64,000 nt of DNA from Candidatus Melainabacteria bacterium (lineage in GTDB: Bacteria > Cyanobacteriota > Vampirovibrionia > Obscuribacterales > Obscuribacteraceae). The translations under genes were made by a program, and so were the position numbers. The stretch is from the NCBI GenBank assembly GCA_003963305.1, contig RXJR01000001.1:1-64000 (forward strand), given 5' to 3'. This document shows, piece by piece, positions 54,129 through 63,339 of this stretch. The stretch's first letter is position 1. Every line of letters starts with the position of its first letter. The notes under the pieces were generated by a model. It ran no database searches. It was not told where the DNA came from and was given only the letters and a program-made list of their open reading frames with translations.

Positions 54129-55256
54129 ATGATTGCGGTCACAGAAACTATTCAAAATGAAACAACAGCACCCGTCGGCGATACAAATCAACGGGTGCAA
54201 GCGCTTGACTGCCTGCGAGCAATCGCTTGCCTTATCGTCATACTCAGCCATACACAGAAATACACCACTGACGGCGGATGGAGCATTGGAGCTTACGGTG
54301 TAGGGCTCTTTTGCGTCTTGAGTGGCTATTTGATTACATCCATTTTGTTGCGCGACGAAAAGGAACATGGGCACGTCGACATCACTTGTTTCCTGAAGCG
54401 CCGTTGCTTGAGAATCTTGCCTGCATACTTCGCCGTGCTGCTGCCCTGCGCATTACTCATGAAAACGGGCGTCTTCTTGAAAAATCACGGCTCTATGGTG
54501 GCAAAGACGTTGTCCGAGTTTCCATTCTTTGTGACACTAACCCACAATCATGGCGACGGCATTGGCATCAATCACCTCTGGAGTATCTCGGTCGAAGAGC
54601 AGTTTTATTGCCTTTTGCCGCTACTTCTTATCGCAACCAAAAGTAAGATGCTACGACAAGTATTCCTCATCGCAACGTCACTATATATGGTGCGATACGC
54701 CTCATTAGGATCCAACGAGCCATATTTCTGCAATGCAGCCTTCATATCATTAATCATCGGCTCTTTGATGGCGATGAACTTCGGACCAGTGACTGCCTTT
54801 CTAAACAGATTCAAAACGCCGACTATTCTCTGCTCTGCAGCAGTGTTGCTTGCAGCCTCAGTATTGGGCAGATTCTGTCCTTATGGTCCTCTCTATTCAA
54901 CAGCATGCGCGCTGATCGTCTGGCTATGCACTACAAAGTGCAAAGACGCTCCCGCACTCAACCCTCTGGCTTATGTAGGAAAGGTAAGTTACGGAATCTA
55001 TTTGATTCATCTGCCTGTCTGTCTGGTGATATATTGGTATTTGAGCAAATTTGCTCTCCAGCACTTCGTTCCATTGTCATTTGCAATCAGTGCCGCTCTG
55101 TCGATTTTGCTCGGTGCATTGAGCTGGGAATTATTCGAGAAACGGATACTGGCTCTGCAAAACAAGTTTAAGCATCGTTCAATCGATTTGATTTTGGCGG
55201 CAGTGTCACCACTACTTTTGACTGTTGGTGCGGTGCTGCACTTACTCCACAAATAA
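54129..55256 (+). CDS. Membrane acyltransferase (acyltransferase 3)
   Basis: 375 residues from ATG 54129, ten membrane segments. VQALDCLRAIACLIVILSHT contains the family Arg and His; YGVGLFCVLSGYLITSILLR, FLKRRCLRILPAYF and NHLWSISVEEQFYCLLPLL follow. Likely acylates a surface polymer. An 8-bp inverted repeat (54168-54198) lies in its first codons. Close in type to the acyltransferase at 47096 but clearly distinct. Confidence 0.9.
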   Translation: MIAVTETIQNETTAPVGDTNQRVQALDCLRAIACLIVILSHTQKYTTDGGWSIGAYGVGLFCVLSGYLITSILLRDEKEHGHVDITCFLKRRCLRILPAYFAVLLPCALLMKTGVFLKNHGSMVAKTLSEFPFFVTLTHNHGDGIGINHLWSISVEEQFYCLLPLLLIATKSKMLRQVFLIATSLYMVRYASLGSNEPYFCNAAFISLIIGSLMAMNFGPVTAFLNRFKTPTILCSAAVLLAASVLGRFCPYGPLYSTACALIVWLCTTKCKDAPALNPLAYVGKVSYGIYLIHLPVCLVIYWYLSKFALQHFVPLSFAISAALSILLGALSWELFEKRILALQNKFKHRSIDLILAAVSPLLLTVGAVLHLLHK

Positions 55257-55277
55257 GCACACACTTACGGTAACCAC

Positions 55278-56204
55278 ATGCACGTTGCAAGAGCTGAAGA
55301 CTGGATCGTTATATTAGCGGTGATGGGAAGTGTAGCCGCCCTTTATATTGCCGCAGCCTTCATACTGCTGCGCCCCTTCATTGTGCCCGAGAAAATTCGG
55401 CCAAAGTTAGGTGCCACCGGCGTACTTGTGCTCATCCTTACAGGCTTCAGTTTTGCCTGTATTGCATATGCGTATTTCGTAGAACCTTACTGGCTAGAAG
55501 TCACTCACGTAAAAATTGGGCTCGCCAACTTTCCTGCAGATCATGCGCCGATCAAAATAGTGCAAGTCTCGGACATGCATTGCGACAAGGTGAAACGACT
55601 GGAAGATCGCGTTGTAAGAGAAATTGAAAAGGAGAAGCCGGCAATCATTCTCTTTTCAGGCGACGCAATGAATTCCTTAGAAGGACAGAGTAACTTCAAC
55701 GAATTCGCAGCAAAAATTGCCAAGATTGCTCCAACTTTTGCGGTGAAAGGCGATTGGGATTTTGCTTTCCACCCGGTCAACGTTTTGGAGGAAAGCAAGC
55801 TCGAAATTTTGTCAGGACATAAGGTCGTAAACGTAGATGGCGTCAATATTTGCATCGCCGGAGCAGATTCCGGCGCCTCATGCCAGTCAGTGCTTGAGTC
55901 AGCTCCTAAAAACATGCCGACCATTGTCATGTATCACAATCCAGATGCAGACATCATCATGGACAAACAGACAGATAATGTCGATCTGTATGTTTGCGGA
56001 CATACTCACGGTGGACAAATTGCTCTGCCATTCTATGGTGCCCTGATCACTCAATCTAAACAGGGCAAGAAGTACGACGCTGGATTACACAAACTAGGAA
56101 ACACGTATATCTACACTAATCGGGGAATAGGCATGGAAGGGCATTTTCCCCGACTGCGATTTTGCTCACGTCCTGAGCTGACTGTGTTTGAGCTCTCACA
56201 CTGA
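55278..56204 (+). CDS. Membrane-anchored metallophosphoesterase (YkuE-like)
   Basis: 308 residues. Two N-terminal membrane segments, then a calcineurin-like domain: IVQVSDMHCD, ILFSGDAMNS, VKGDWDF (in the place of GNHD), MYHNPD and CGHTHGGQIALP. The metal ligands are largely present, with Asp in place of the usual Asn-His. YkuE-type enzymes act on phospholipid or UDP-diacyl-like substrates at the membrane. Twenty-one bases after the acyltransferase, so probably cotranscribed. Confidence 0.88.
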   Translation: MHVARAEDWIVILAVMGSVAALYIAAAFILLRPFIVPEKIRPKLGATGVLVLILTGFSFACIAYAYFVEPYWLEVTHVKIGLANFPADHAPIKIVQVSDMHCDKVKRLEDRVVREIEKEKPAIILFSGDAMNSLEGQSNFNEFAAKIAKIAPTFAVKGDWDFAFHPVNVLEESKLEILSGHKVVNVDGVNICIAGADSGASCQSVLESAPKNMPTIVMYHNPDADIIMDKQTDNVDLYVCGHTHGGQIALPFYGALITQSKQGKKYDAGLHKLGNTYIYTNRGIGMEGHFPRLRFCSRPELTVFELSH

Positions 56205-56215
56205 AAGCACAGCAC

Positions 56216-57574
56216 TCAGCCTGACGATCCGATTTGTCTTTCAGGCCAGATCAACTGCCCAAAGGTGCGGCGCACCACACCGCCCGGCAATAATATAACG
56301 AACCAGTGCAGGATCAAGGCTCGCAAATAATCAACGAAGTTCATTGTTCGGCCTGCCAGATAGTAAGCGGAAAGAAAAGACTTATCGGGGAAAAACGAAC
56401 GCCTGAGCACATTCATCTTCCGCGTCGAATCGTCGGATACCGCCGCGTTTGCAAGCAACATCGGTAAGCTGCTTGTATTCCAATAAAAAAGTGGTGTGAC
56501 CGTAAATGCAAGCAGGCGCTTCGAAATATTTTGACCAGTGGCGCCGGTCTCGCTAATCACGTCATCAATTCCGCTCAGGCCAAGCCGTTCGCGCGCCAAA
56601 CTCAGACCAGCACAGCATGCCGTTGATAAGCCCTCAACCTGACATCGTCTGACAAATTCTTTCCAGCCTTGAGGATGCAGATTTATTTTTTCGGCTAGCA
56701 ATTTGATGTCCAACAATTGTTTCCATCCAATAAATCTATCTTTCTCCAGGTGAGTAAGCGAAATCAAAAGCTGATCTAGCAATCCGGGTGAGAGAAAGGT
56801 TCGACCGCGCCAGGGAACACTCTCAACTTCTGAGAGAAAGCGATCCAATTCAATCATTTTCAAACCACGATCGAGTGGATTGAATTTGATATCAACGATC
56901 GGACAGCGATTCTTGAAATATCCAACCACCGCCGATGGCACTAATTCTTCGTTCGGTACGAGAAATAGACTATCCAGAGCCAGAACAGGCCCAACTCCCA
57001 GCTGATTACAAAAGCCGTAGTCATCAAGAATGACGTGAAAACCAGCAGCGACCAAAATTTCGTTCAGGTGAGTCAAATATCGAGATTGCAAAAAACAATC
57101 AAAATCACCAGAAAGCCTTTGAGCTGGTTCCCTGTAACAGGTGCGACTGGCGACAATGCCTTTCAGCCAGATAATTTCCGAACCAAGCGCTGCGGTTAGA
57201 TCAAGAAAATCAACAAATTTGTTGTCGAACTTTTCGAATTTGATAGCCTCGAGAGCTGACTGACGTGAGATCGCCGTAAACAGATCAACTTCGCCACCAT
57301 CCAGGGTGACGAAAATTTTGCGAAATATTGCTTCCAACTTAAGCAAATAAATAGATTCCAGAACGTAACCACCCAGCTCGTTCTCAATTAACATTTGCAA
57401 AAAAAGATTGGCTGATTCGGCAGTTTGGCTTGCCAGAATGGCGTCGGTCGATGAGCTACGTCCAAGCATAAACGCCATCAAACGCTCTGCAAGGCTGAGT
57501 TGATTCACCGCGGGCATCGTAAAAATGCGCCACGAGCTCCCACTTTGCCTAAACAAATATTTCGTTAAGTCCAT
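56216..57574 (-). CDS. Nucleotidyltransferase family protein (NTP_transf_5 / PF14907-like)
   Basis: 452 residues. IWLKGIVASRTCYREPAQRL and GDFDCFLQ (Gly-Asp-x-Asp) match the LKG and GDxD motifs of this family. The rest is helical with VPSAVVGYFKNRCPIVDIKF and DIKLLAEKINLHP in the expected positions. Members sit next to PqqD-like proteins in lasso-peptide and polysaccharide (HPr-rel-A, exosortase) loci and are thought to modify a peptide or glycan. It is convergent with the metallophosphoesterase gene. Confidence 0.8.
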   Translation of the reverse strand: MDLTKYLFRQSGSSWRIFTMPAVNQLSLAERLMAFMLGRSSSTDAILASQTAESANLFLQMLIENELGGYVLESIYLLKLEAIFRKIFVTLDGGEVDLFTAISRQSALEAIKFEKFDNKFVDFLDLTAALGSEIIWLKGIVASRTCYREPAQRLSGDFDCFLQSRYLTHLNEILVAAGFHVILDDYGFCNQLGVGPVLALDSLFLVPNEELVPSAVVGYFKNRCPIVDIKFNPLDRGLKMIELDRFLSEVESVPWRGRTFLSPGLLDQLLISLTHLEKDRFIGWKQLLDIKLLAEKINLHPQGWKEFVRRCQVEGLSTACCAGLSLARERLGLSGIDDVISETGATGQNISKRLLAFTVTPLFYWNTSSLPMLLANAAVSDDSTRKMNVLRRSFFPDKSFLSAYYLAGRTMNFVDYLRALILHWFVILLPGGVVRRTFGQLIWPERQIGSSG

Positions 57575-57774
57575 CTCTCAAAAGTGCGTCAAAGCGCATG
57601 TCTGCAGAAGGTGTATTTGTCCTGTCGGAACGCAATGCAGTGTAAACATAACTGATACAAAGGGGTAGTTGAAAGAATCTTACTACGAACAAACAGTTGT
57701 CAGTAAGGCGCAGTCTAAACACCTACTGTATACTCGTGCACATAACTTGTTTACTAGCTGTTCAAAGATTTGGA

Positions 57775-58500
57775 ATGCCAATGCCTTCGGAAACCGTCGC
57801 CAGAGTCGCAGAAAAATTTGAGGCGCAGGAGAGGCGGCCTGTCGAGTACGCTCGAGTCGCAGAGAACACAACCAAACGGTTAATAGATATTTGTGTGGCA
57901 GTGGTCGGATTGACCCTGAGCGCTCCCGTCCTGCTTTTCTTTCTCGCGCTCGTGGCTTTGGAAAGCCCCGGCAGTCCAATTTATATTCAAAAACGAATCG
58001 GCCGGAATGGACAAATTTTCGATATTTACAAACTTCGCACAATGTTTTCCGGTGCCGATACCGACGGCTTTAAAACAGCAAAAGACGATCGCAGATTAAC
58101 GGTTACCGGCAAATTACTTCGGGCTACAAACATCGATGAATTGCCGCAGCTCGTCAATGTTTTAAATGGTGATATGTCGCTGATCGGTCCGCGACCGTTG
58201 TCTGTAGACGAAACGGAATACATCATCAAACACTTCAACATCTGGTCGTCATATCCAGGCTTTTTCCCTAGCGCTAGACCCGGTCTTGTCGGTCTAGAAC
58301 AGGTCAATCGAAACAAAGAAATGACTTACCTGGAGCGCTTCAGTTACAACAACGAGTACGAGACCAACTGGAGTCTCTACTTAGATGGTCAGATCTTCAT
58401 CAAGGCGCTGATAATCTGCCGCCATGTTTGTTACGCACTGATGGCCGGTGGAGCACTGCTCTTATCATTGATGGCAGCTGGAATCACCCTGGCGGGCTAA
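57775..58500 (+). CDS. Initiating sugar-phosphate transferase (polyprenyl-phosphate glycosyl-1-P transferase)
   Basis: 241 residues from ATG 57775. KRLIDICVAVVGLTLSAP, YIQKRIGRNGQIFDIYKLRT, DELPQLVNVLNGDMSLIGPR and the following P complete the bacterial sugar transferase signature (WcaJ/PglC-like catalytic domain). A further hydrophobic segment ends the protein (RHVCYALMAGGALLLSLMAA), which is uncommon. It transfers a sugar-1-phosphate from UDP-sugar to undecaprenyl phosphate to start exopolysaccharide synthesis. Confidence 0.93.
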   Translation: MPMPSETVARVAEKFEAQERRPVEYARVAENTTKRLIDICVAVVGLTLSAPVLLFFLALVALESPGSPIYIQKRIGRNGQIFDIYKLRTMFSGADTDGFKTAKDDRRLTVTGKLLRATNIDELPQLVNVLNGDMSLIGPRPLSVDETEYIIKHFNIWSSYPGFFPSARPGLVGLEQVNRNKEMTYLERFSYNNEYETNWSLYLDGQIFIKALIICRHVCYALMAGGALLLSLMAAGITLAG

Positions 58501-58644
58501 TTCACGGCGAATTTACATCTGTCTGGCAGGCTTAAACGGTCGCGAATGCTGCCTCTGTTGGTTACGCCTGAGTTCCTATAGCAGGCTCGCCCAAAGGACT
58601 GCAAAGCACTGCTGGTGCGCACTACAGCACCCTCTCCGCTCTGT

Positions 58645-58672
58645 TAAATACACAGCCATGAGACTGTATTTA
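58645..58672. terminator. Inverted repeat between convergent genes
   Basis: TAAATACA (58645-58652) and TGTATTTA (58665-58672) are a perfect 8-bp inverted repeat, with outer CTCTG / CAGAG also able to pair. It lies between the convergent sugar transferase and Gly-rich protein genes and may end both transcripts. Confidence 0.4.
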
Positions 58673-58739
58673 GTGCCAGAGTCAGCGATGCGGCACTAGT
58701 TGTTCCGCCCGACACAAGCAAAACCAAACAACATCGAGA

Positions 58740-59408
58740 TCAGTAGGCAGCGCCACCCGCCATGCCACCAGCCCCCGCAACGGACCGTCCAGATGAGGCG
58801 CCGAACACTCCACCCCCACGCCCTATGCCGGTTCCGGCACCTGAGCCAAAGGCATAATGGGATGAGCCGTAGGGATTCATTCCGCCGGACGGGTCACCAC
58901 CACCGTAGTTGCCCCAACCGCGCGTGCCACCACCAGAACGATAACCAGAGACAGAGCCTGACCCCATAGGATAGTAACGAGAATTTCCATATGATCCAAG
59001 TGAATAAGACGAACTTCCAGAGTCAATCATTTTCTTCAATGGAATGTTGGATTTTTCATTGGGGGTAAGTCGTCGAGTCATTCGGGAACCGTCAGCAGCC
59101 TTGACTTGAACACGATTCTCAATGACTTTTTTGTTCGAATCTATATAAACAATTCCGGCGTTAGCGTTTGCCGGCTGCGGATTGAAATTCCAGCCACCAC
59201 GCCTGGTGCCCCAGCCGGCTGAATCACCATCAGCGGGGGCAGTTGTGTGTCCGTTCAAAAAATTCGAAAGTCCGCTGGTGATGTTATTGCAAAAATCAGC
59301 CAGGGGATCGCGCCCGGAAGCCCACTTACTATCATCATCACAGAAAGCAGCCATCGGGAAGGCTATTTGAATTGTCAGCGCCAGTCCGGCTATAACGTGT
59401 GCTTTCAA
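58740..59408 (-). CDS. Secreted Gly/Ser-rich hypothetical protein
   Basis: 222 residues. Signal peptide (AHVIAGLALTIQIAFPMAAF, cut near CDDD). The middle has a basic segment (VQVKAADGSRMTRRLTPNEKSN). The C-terminal ~110 residues are Gly/Ser/Tyr-rich with GGGTRGWGNYGGGDPSGGMN and GAGTGIGRGGGVFGA. Low-complexity surface proteins of this sort often lie beside polysaccharide genes. No family recognised. Confidence 0.72.
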   Translation of the reverse strand: MKAHVIAGLALTIQIAFPMAAFCDDDSKWASGRDPLADFCNNITSGLSNFLNGHTTAPADGDSAGWGTRRGGWNFNPQPANANAGIVYIDSNKKVIENRVQVKAADGSRMTRRLTPNEKSNIPLKKMIDSGSSSYSLGSYGNSRYYPMGSGSVSGYRSGGGTRGWGNYGGGDPSGGMNPYGSSHYAFGSGAGTGIGRGGGVFGASSGRSVAGAGGMAGGAAY

Positions 59409-59526
59409 CTTCTTTGACCTCTTACACCTTTGTCAGTATATAGGAGCTTTCAAAAAACGGTTGTCTCACAAGAATTTCCTTAAACTGCCTTAAAATATAC
59501 GGAGCTGAAAACTGTATGGTCAACCG

Positions 59527-60627
59527 TCAATTTGTCAGCAACTCAGAGTACAGATCGGAAACAGCTTTGACGTGATGCTTAAGCGTAAACATCTGATGGG
59601 CTCGATGCGCCGCCTGTGCACCAAGTTTCTGTCTCAACCCAGAATCATTCAACAATAATTTTATCGCGCCTGCAAGCGCTTCAGCATCATTAGGAGGCAC
59701 TGTCAGCCCAGTTTCGTTGTGCAAACTGACCCAGGGTACGCCCGTCGGTAAATCAGTGTTGATTACGGGCTTGCCGTTAAGCATTGCTTCGACTTGAACA
59801 AGTCCGAAACACTCTGTTGCAAAAATAGAAGGCAAAACAAATATTGAGCTGGCTTTATACATTTTGGCCAGCTCTTCATCAGAGACACGCCCCATAAAGC
59901 GTACTCGCTCAGCTATACCGAGCTCTGCCGCCTGCGCTTCCAGATCAGCGCGTAACGGACCTTCACCAACCAGCGCTAGAGTAGCGTCGACCTTACTAAT
60001 GGCGTCGAGCAAAACATTACAACCTTTGTAGTACACAAGTCGACCGACAAATAGAACGTCGGCACCATACTTGATCTGATCAGGAGATGGATTCACTCCT
60101 TCCTCTTTAAAGCGACCTTCTTCGATGCCCAGTGGAATGACTCGACACTTGTGTCGACGTTTTGCCAGTACTGGAGTGTGATCAATCAATGCCGGGGCTG
60201 TGACAATAATCACATCTACTTTGTCCAGGAATGATTCAAGCAACGGCTGAATCATTTTATTGAACCGAGCGTGACGAACCAGATCATGATGCCAGGTCGC
60301 CACGGTCAGACGAGCCCGCGGCGCTCTCAGAATGTGTGATGCCATGGCCAGAGGAAACGGCAAATGATAGTGTGCGACATCACATTCCTGACGTCCGAGT
60401 TCAAGTGGAAAAGTAGCTGAGAGCGGTCGTCCTTGAATTCCGAACGGAGCACCGACTGCAGTGACTTTTACCCCATCGCGCTCTTCTCGTTTAGTCTTAA
60501 CAACATTATGAGTGCAAAGAACGTGAACGTCATGTTCCCGCTTCAAGCCGGAAACGAGATCGGAGACAGATTTCTCTACGCCTCCGTGGTCCGAGAAAAA
60601 TGTTGAGATTTGAACTACTGAAACCAA
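59527..60627 (-). CDS. GT4-family glycosyltransferase
   Basis: 366 residues, apparent TTG start. VVQISTFFSDHGGVEKSVSDL, VAHYHLPFPLAMASHILRAP, DVLFVGRLVYYKGCNVLLDA, ALVGEGPLRADLEAQAAELG, VRFMGRVSDEELAKMYKASS and ECFGLVQVEAMLNGKPVI are the full GT4 set (donor Glu in ECFGLVQVEA). Complete enzyme, possibly mannosyl- or rhamnosyltransferase in the exopolysaccharide locus. Confidence 0.92.
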   Translation of the reverse strand: MVSVVQISTFFSDHGGVEKSVSDLVSGLKREHDVHVLCTHNVVKTKREERDGVKVTAVGAPFGIQGRPLSATFPLELGRQECDVAHYHLPFPLAMASHILRAPRARLTVATWHHDLVRHARFNKMIQPLLESFLDKVDVIIVTAPALIDHTPVLAKRRHKCRVIPLGIEEGRFKEEGVNPSPDQIKYGADVLFVGRLVYYKGCNVLLDAISKVDATLALVGEGPLRADLEAQAAELGIAERVRFMGRVSDEELAKMYKASSIFVLPSIFATECFGLVQVEAMLNGKPVINTDLPTGVPWVSLHNETGLTVPPNDAEALAGAIKLLLNDSGLRQKLGAQAAHRAHQMFTLKHHVKAVSDLYSELLTN

Positions 60628-60863
60628 AGTTTATTAATGCTCCGAACCGACAGACTATTCAGAATTATAGGTATTAAGAGCATGAATACGGACGAAGCGC
60701 ATTACGTAGCATTTAGTTTTCAAGAATGTCACGTTCTTCATGTACAAAGGCTGTACAATCACCGTTTTCTGGCTTCGTTAATGAATTTCAAGGACCCATT
60801 CGGTCCGGAGCCTGCGGTTACACCTTGCATCTGTAGTATTCTGTTGACATTCTGAATACGGTT

Positions 60864-62105
60864 ATGAGTACGGGGAACGTCATGTTCGGTCTGGTTAGAA
60901 AAGTTACGGCCTGCGCCATCACAGCATCTGTAACTACAATGAGCGGTAGTGCTTTCTGTTTGGCGGGCACTGTTACCCCGGTTCTTAAGGAATTGTCCCC
61001 GGCCACCGACACCACTCCGACAGCGCCACCGGCACGGGCCCCACAGTTGGCCAGAACCACGCCGATGCCGAAGACTTTCAAACTCAACGCCGGCATTACC
61101 CAGGAGTATGTGCTCGGTCCCGGAGACGTAATGTCTGTAACGGATCTGTCATCAGACGATGATAAGCCGACAGCAACTGTCCTTGCACCAGTTCTACCTG
61201 ACGGTACAGCCGTGATCAATTACTGCGGCGTTATCGAAGCAGCCGGACTGTCGCTACGACAAATAAACGAGTTAGTTAACGAGAAAGCGAAGAAGTGGTT
61301 TGTAAACCCCGATATCGTAATAAATTTGGCCAAGCAACGCGCCACACAAGTTTACTTACTGGGCGAAGTCTCTCACCCAGGACTGTACAGTCCTGACGGC
61401 GGTGCTTCAAAAGGAAGCACAGACGCCAGCAGCGAACTGGGCAGCAGCGAAGGGAAATCAACACCTGCATCGGCGACTGCCAGTTCCATCTTCACCGTAT
61501 CGTCCGCACTGGAAATGGCAGGCGGATTGAAAGACACAGCCGATATAAGACATATTCATGTCACCCGCCTGCACCCAAAGCAAGTAATCGACGTCGATCT
61601 ATGGAAACTCATGCTTGACGGTGATGTCAGCGAAGATCTGGTGCTGCAGCCGGGAGACGTGGTGTACGTACCGAAAGGTGGTGCAGACTTCAACAGCGCT
61701 GATTTCGGTAAGGTCGTAAGCAACGGCAATAAAGTGCGCGTCATGGGTGCCTTTAAATCACCGGGACTGGTAATGATGTCTGGAGACGACGACCTGTTTT
61801 CTGTAATTGCTAAAGCCGGTGGATTAACAGACACGGCGAAAAACGGATATGTGGTCCTTGCTCGCACCAGCCGTGATGGCAGCGTGAAGATGGAAAAGGT
61901 ACCGATCGGAAAGAACGCACTGAAAAATCCCGAATCGCGGGCGCGCGTAAAGGTTCGCCCCGGCGACATTATCATGGCGAAAACGTCGTACACCAAGGTG
62001 GCGCTGACAACAACGGGACGAATGGTTCCTCAGATGTTCATGCAGGCGGCCATGATGTTGATGCTCAGACAAGCTAACAACAGCAATACCAGCAGCGGCA
62101 GATGA
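60864..62105 (+). CDS. Polysaccharide export protein (Wza-like, SLBB domains)
   Basis: 413 residues. Signal-like N-terminus (MFGLVRKVTACAITASVTTM). Poly_export domain: EYVLGPGDVMSVTDLSSDDD, PDGTAVINYCGVIEAAGLSL, NPDIVINLAKQRATQVYLLG. Two SLBB units around EVSHPGLYS and VMGAFKSPGLVM. A Ser/Ala-rich insert (~190-215) splits the first SLBB. It would form the outer-envelope export channel for the polysaccharide. Its stop overlaps the next start (ATGA). Confidence 0.9.
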   Translation: MSTGNVMFGLVRKVTACAITASVTTMSGSAFCLAGTVTPVLKELSPATDTTPTAPPARAPQLARTTPMPKTFKLNAGITQEYVLGPGDVMSVTDLSSDDDKPTATVLAPVLPDGTAVINYCGVIEAAGLSLRQINELVNEKAKKWFVNPDIVINLAKQRATQVYLLGEVSHPGLYSPDGGASKGSTDASSELGSSEGKSTPASATASSIFTVSSALEMAGGLKDTADIRHIHVTRLHPKQVIDVDLWKLMLDGDVSEDLVLQPGDVVYVPKGGADFNSADFGKVVSNGNKVRVMGAFKSPGLVMMSGDDDLFSVIAKAGGLTDTAKNGYVVLARTSRDGSVKMEKVPIGKNALKNPESRARVKVRPGDIIMAKTSYTKVALTTTGRMVPQMFMQAAMMLMLRQANNSNTSSGR

Positions 62106-63235
62106 ACGCTCGGTTTCGACGCTTAGTCTGCATGATGCTGGTTGCGTGGATATCAGCAGCTGGCATGATTCAGCCAGCTGAAAGCAAAGAAGATCGAGAG
62201 ACTGAACGTGCCATCCGAGACGCTATGGAGGCACCGCCAACGCCACTGGAAACGGTAAACGAATTCGTGGCGCACAGCACGGCAGTAGGTGTTCCGAAAC
62301 CAGAGACAGTGACAGTTCGGAACGGTCTTATTTTCGTGCGGTTATTAACGCCCTTAAATTCTTCGTTCAACATGAGCGGCGATGTCGTGCGAGCAGTGGT
62401 TGTCGGCTCGCAAGGTGAAAACGGAAAACCCTGGCTTCAGGAAGGCGCAATCCTCGAGGGGTGTGTGGAATCGGCAAAGAAAGCCACATACGGACAGACC
62501 GACGGCGCTCTGGTAATCAGATTTTACGCCGCCAAGATAGACAACCGTCGTGTTGAGTTGTTCACGACACCCGACACGGATGACCACACACTCAAGCCCT
62601 CACCCGTACACCTCACCACGAAAAAACAAAAAATTCGCGGCATTCTTATGACCGTGACAAGAATCGCCGTGCCGGCCGCAATCGGCTCAGGCGGCATGTC
62701 CATCGCCATCACGGCGGGTGCCGGCGCTGCAATCGGATTAGCATTTTCTGAGAAAGGGAAACGCATTCAGGGCACGGTGCGCGGAGCTTGGGAAGGCGCC
62801 GGTCTGACAGTTTTTGACCCCATAGTGCGCAAGGGCGATTCAGTAGTTTTGCCGGAGGGAACGCCTCTTCAACTGCAACTAACAGAAACGTTGCAAGCAC
62901 CGAAATATGTGCCAAACGTTACCAGTGTTAAGAGTGAAGGAGAACTCGCCAATCTCCAGACAGACGCATCTATTACGCAATTGAAGACCCATGCTGAAAT
63001 TGTGAAGAATAATTCGACTACAGGGGAAAGTGTTCCGATAACTGAAAAAGTCGATCCATTAGCGACTGTAAACAGAAAAATTCTTCAAAACGACCTTGCC
63101 GCTGCTATTACGGCATTAGCTGAGGCCGAGAGGCTCTATCCAGACGATGAAAACGTTAGAGCCATGCACACTAAGATATACGAGCTAGTTTCAGGACAGA
63201 AGACGTCCGGTACCGAGAGTGGTACCACACATTAA
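62102..63235 (+). CDS. Secreted hypothetical protein of the export operon
   Basis: 377 residues. Signal peptide (LVCMMLVAWISAAGMIQPAES). Central beta-rich region (VRLLTPLNSSFNMSGDVVRA, EGAILEGCVESAKKATYG) resembles conjugal-transfer/TrbI-like or LPS-envelope barrel domains where a bounded inhibitory value is set, but this is weak. A Gly/Ala hydrophobic segment (~205-225) and a C-terminal helical part (AAITALAEAERLYPDDENVR) follow. Translationally coupled to the export protein. Confidence 0.7.
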   Translation: MNARFRRLVCMMLVAWISAAGMIQPAESKEDRETERAIRDAMEAPPTPLETVNEFVAHSTAVGVPKPETVTVRNGLIFVRLLTPLNSSFNMSGDVVRAVVVGSQGENGKPWLQEGAILEGCVESAKKATYGQTDGALVIRFYAAKIDNRRVELFTTPDTDDHTLKPSPVHLTTKKQKIRGILMTVTRIAVPAAIGSGGMSIAITAGAGAAIGLAFSEKGKRIQGTVRGAWEGAGLTVFDPIVRKGDSVVLPEGTPLQLQLTETLQAPKYVPNVTSVKSEGELANLQTDASITQLKTHAEIVKNNSTTGESVPITEKVDPLATVNRKILQNDLAAAITALAEAERLYPDDENVRAMHTKIYELVSGQKTSGTESGTTH

Positions 63236-63339
63236 TGAATCTTCGTCAACAATCCATTATGTCGTTGTGCAGTATACTCATATGACAACGTAGGTAGTTT
63301 TTCTTAACTGCCCTTAACGCGCATCGAGGAGCCGAAGCT

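Noticed and set aside
54168-54198. 8-bp inverted repeat GCACCCGT / ACGGGTGC in the acyltransferase N-terminus
   Set aside because: It resembles the stem of the hairpin repeat, but lacks the GGACG/AGA loop and the GTTCCATGGC tail and lies in coding sequence; likely chance.
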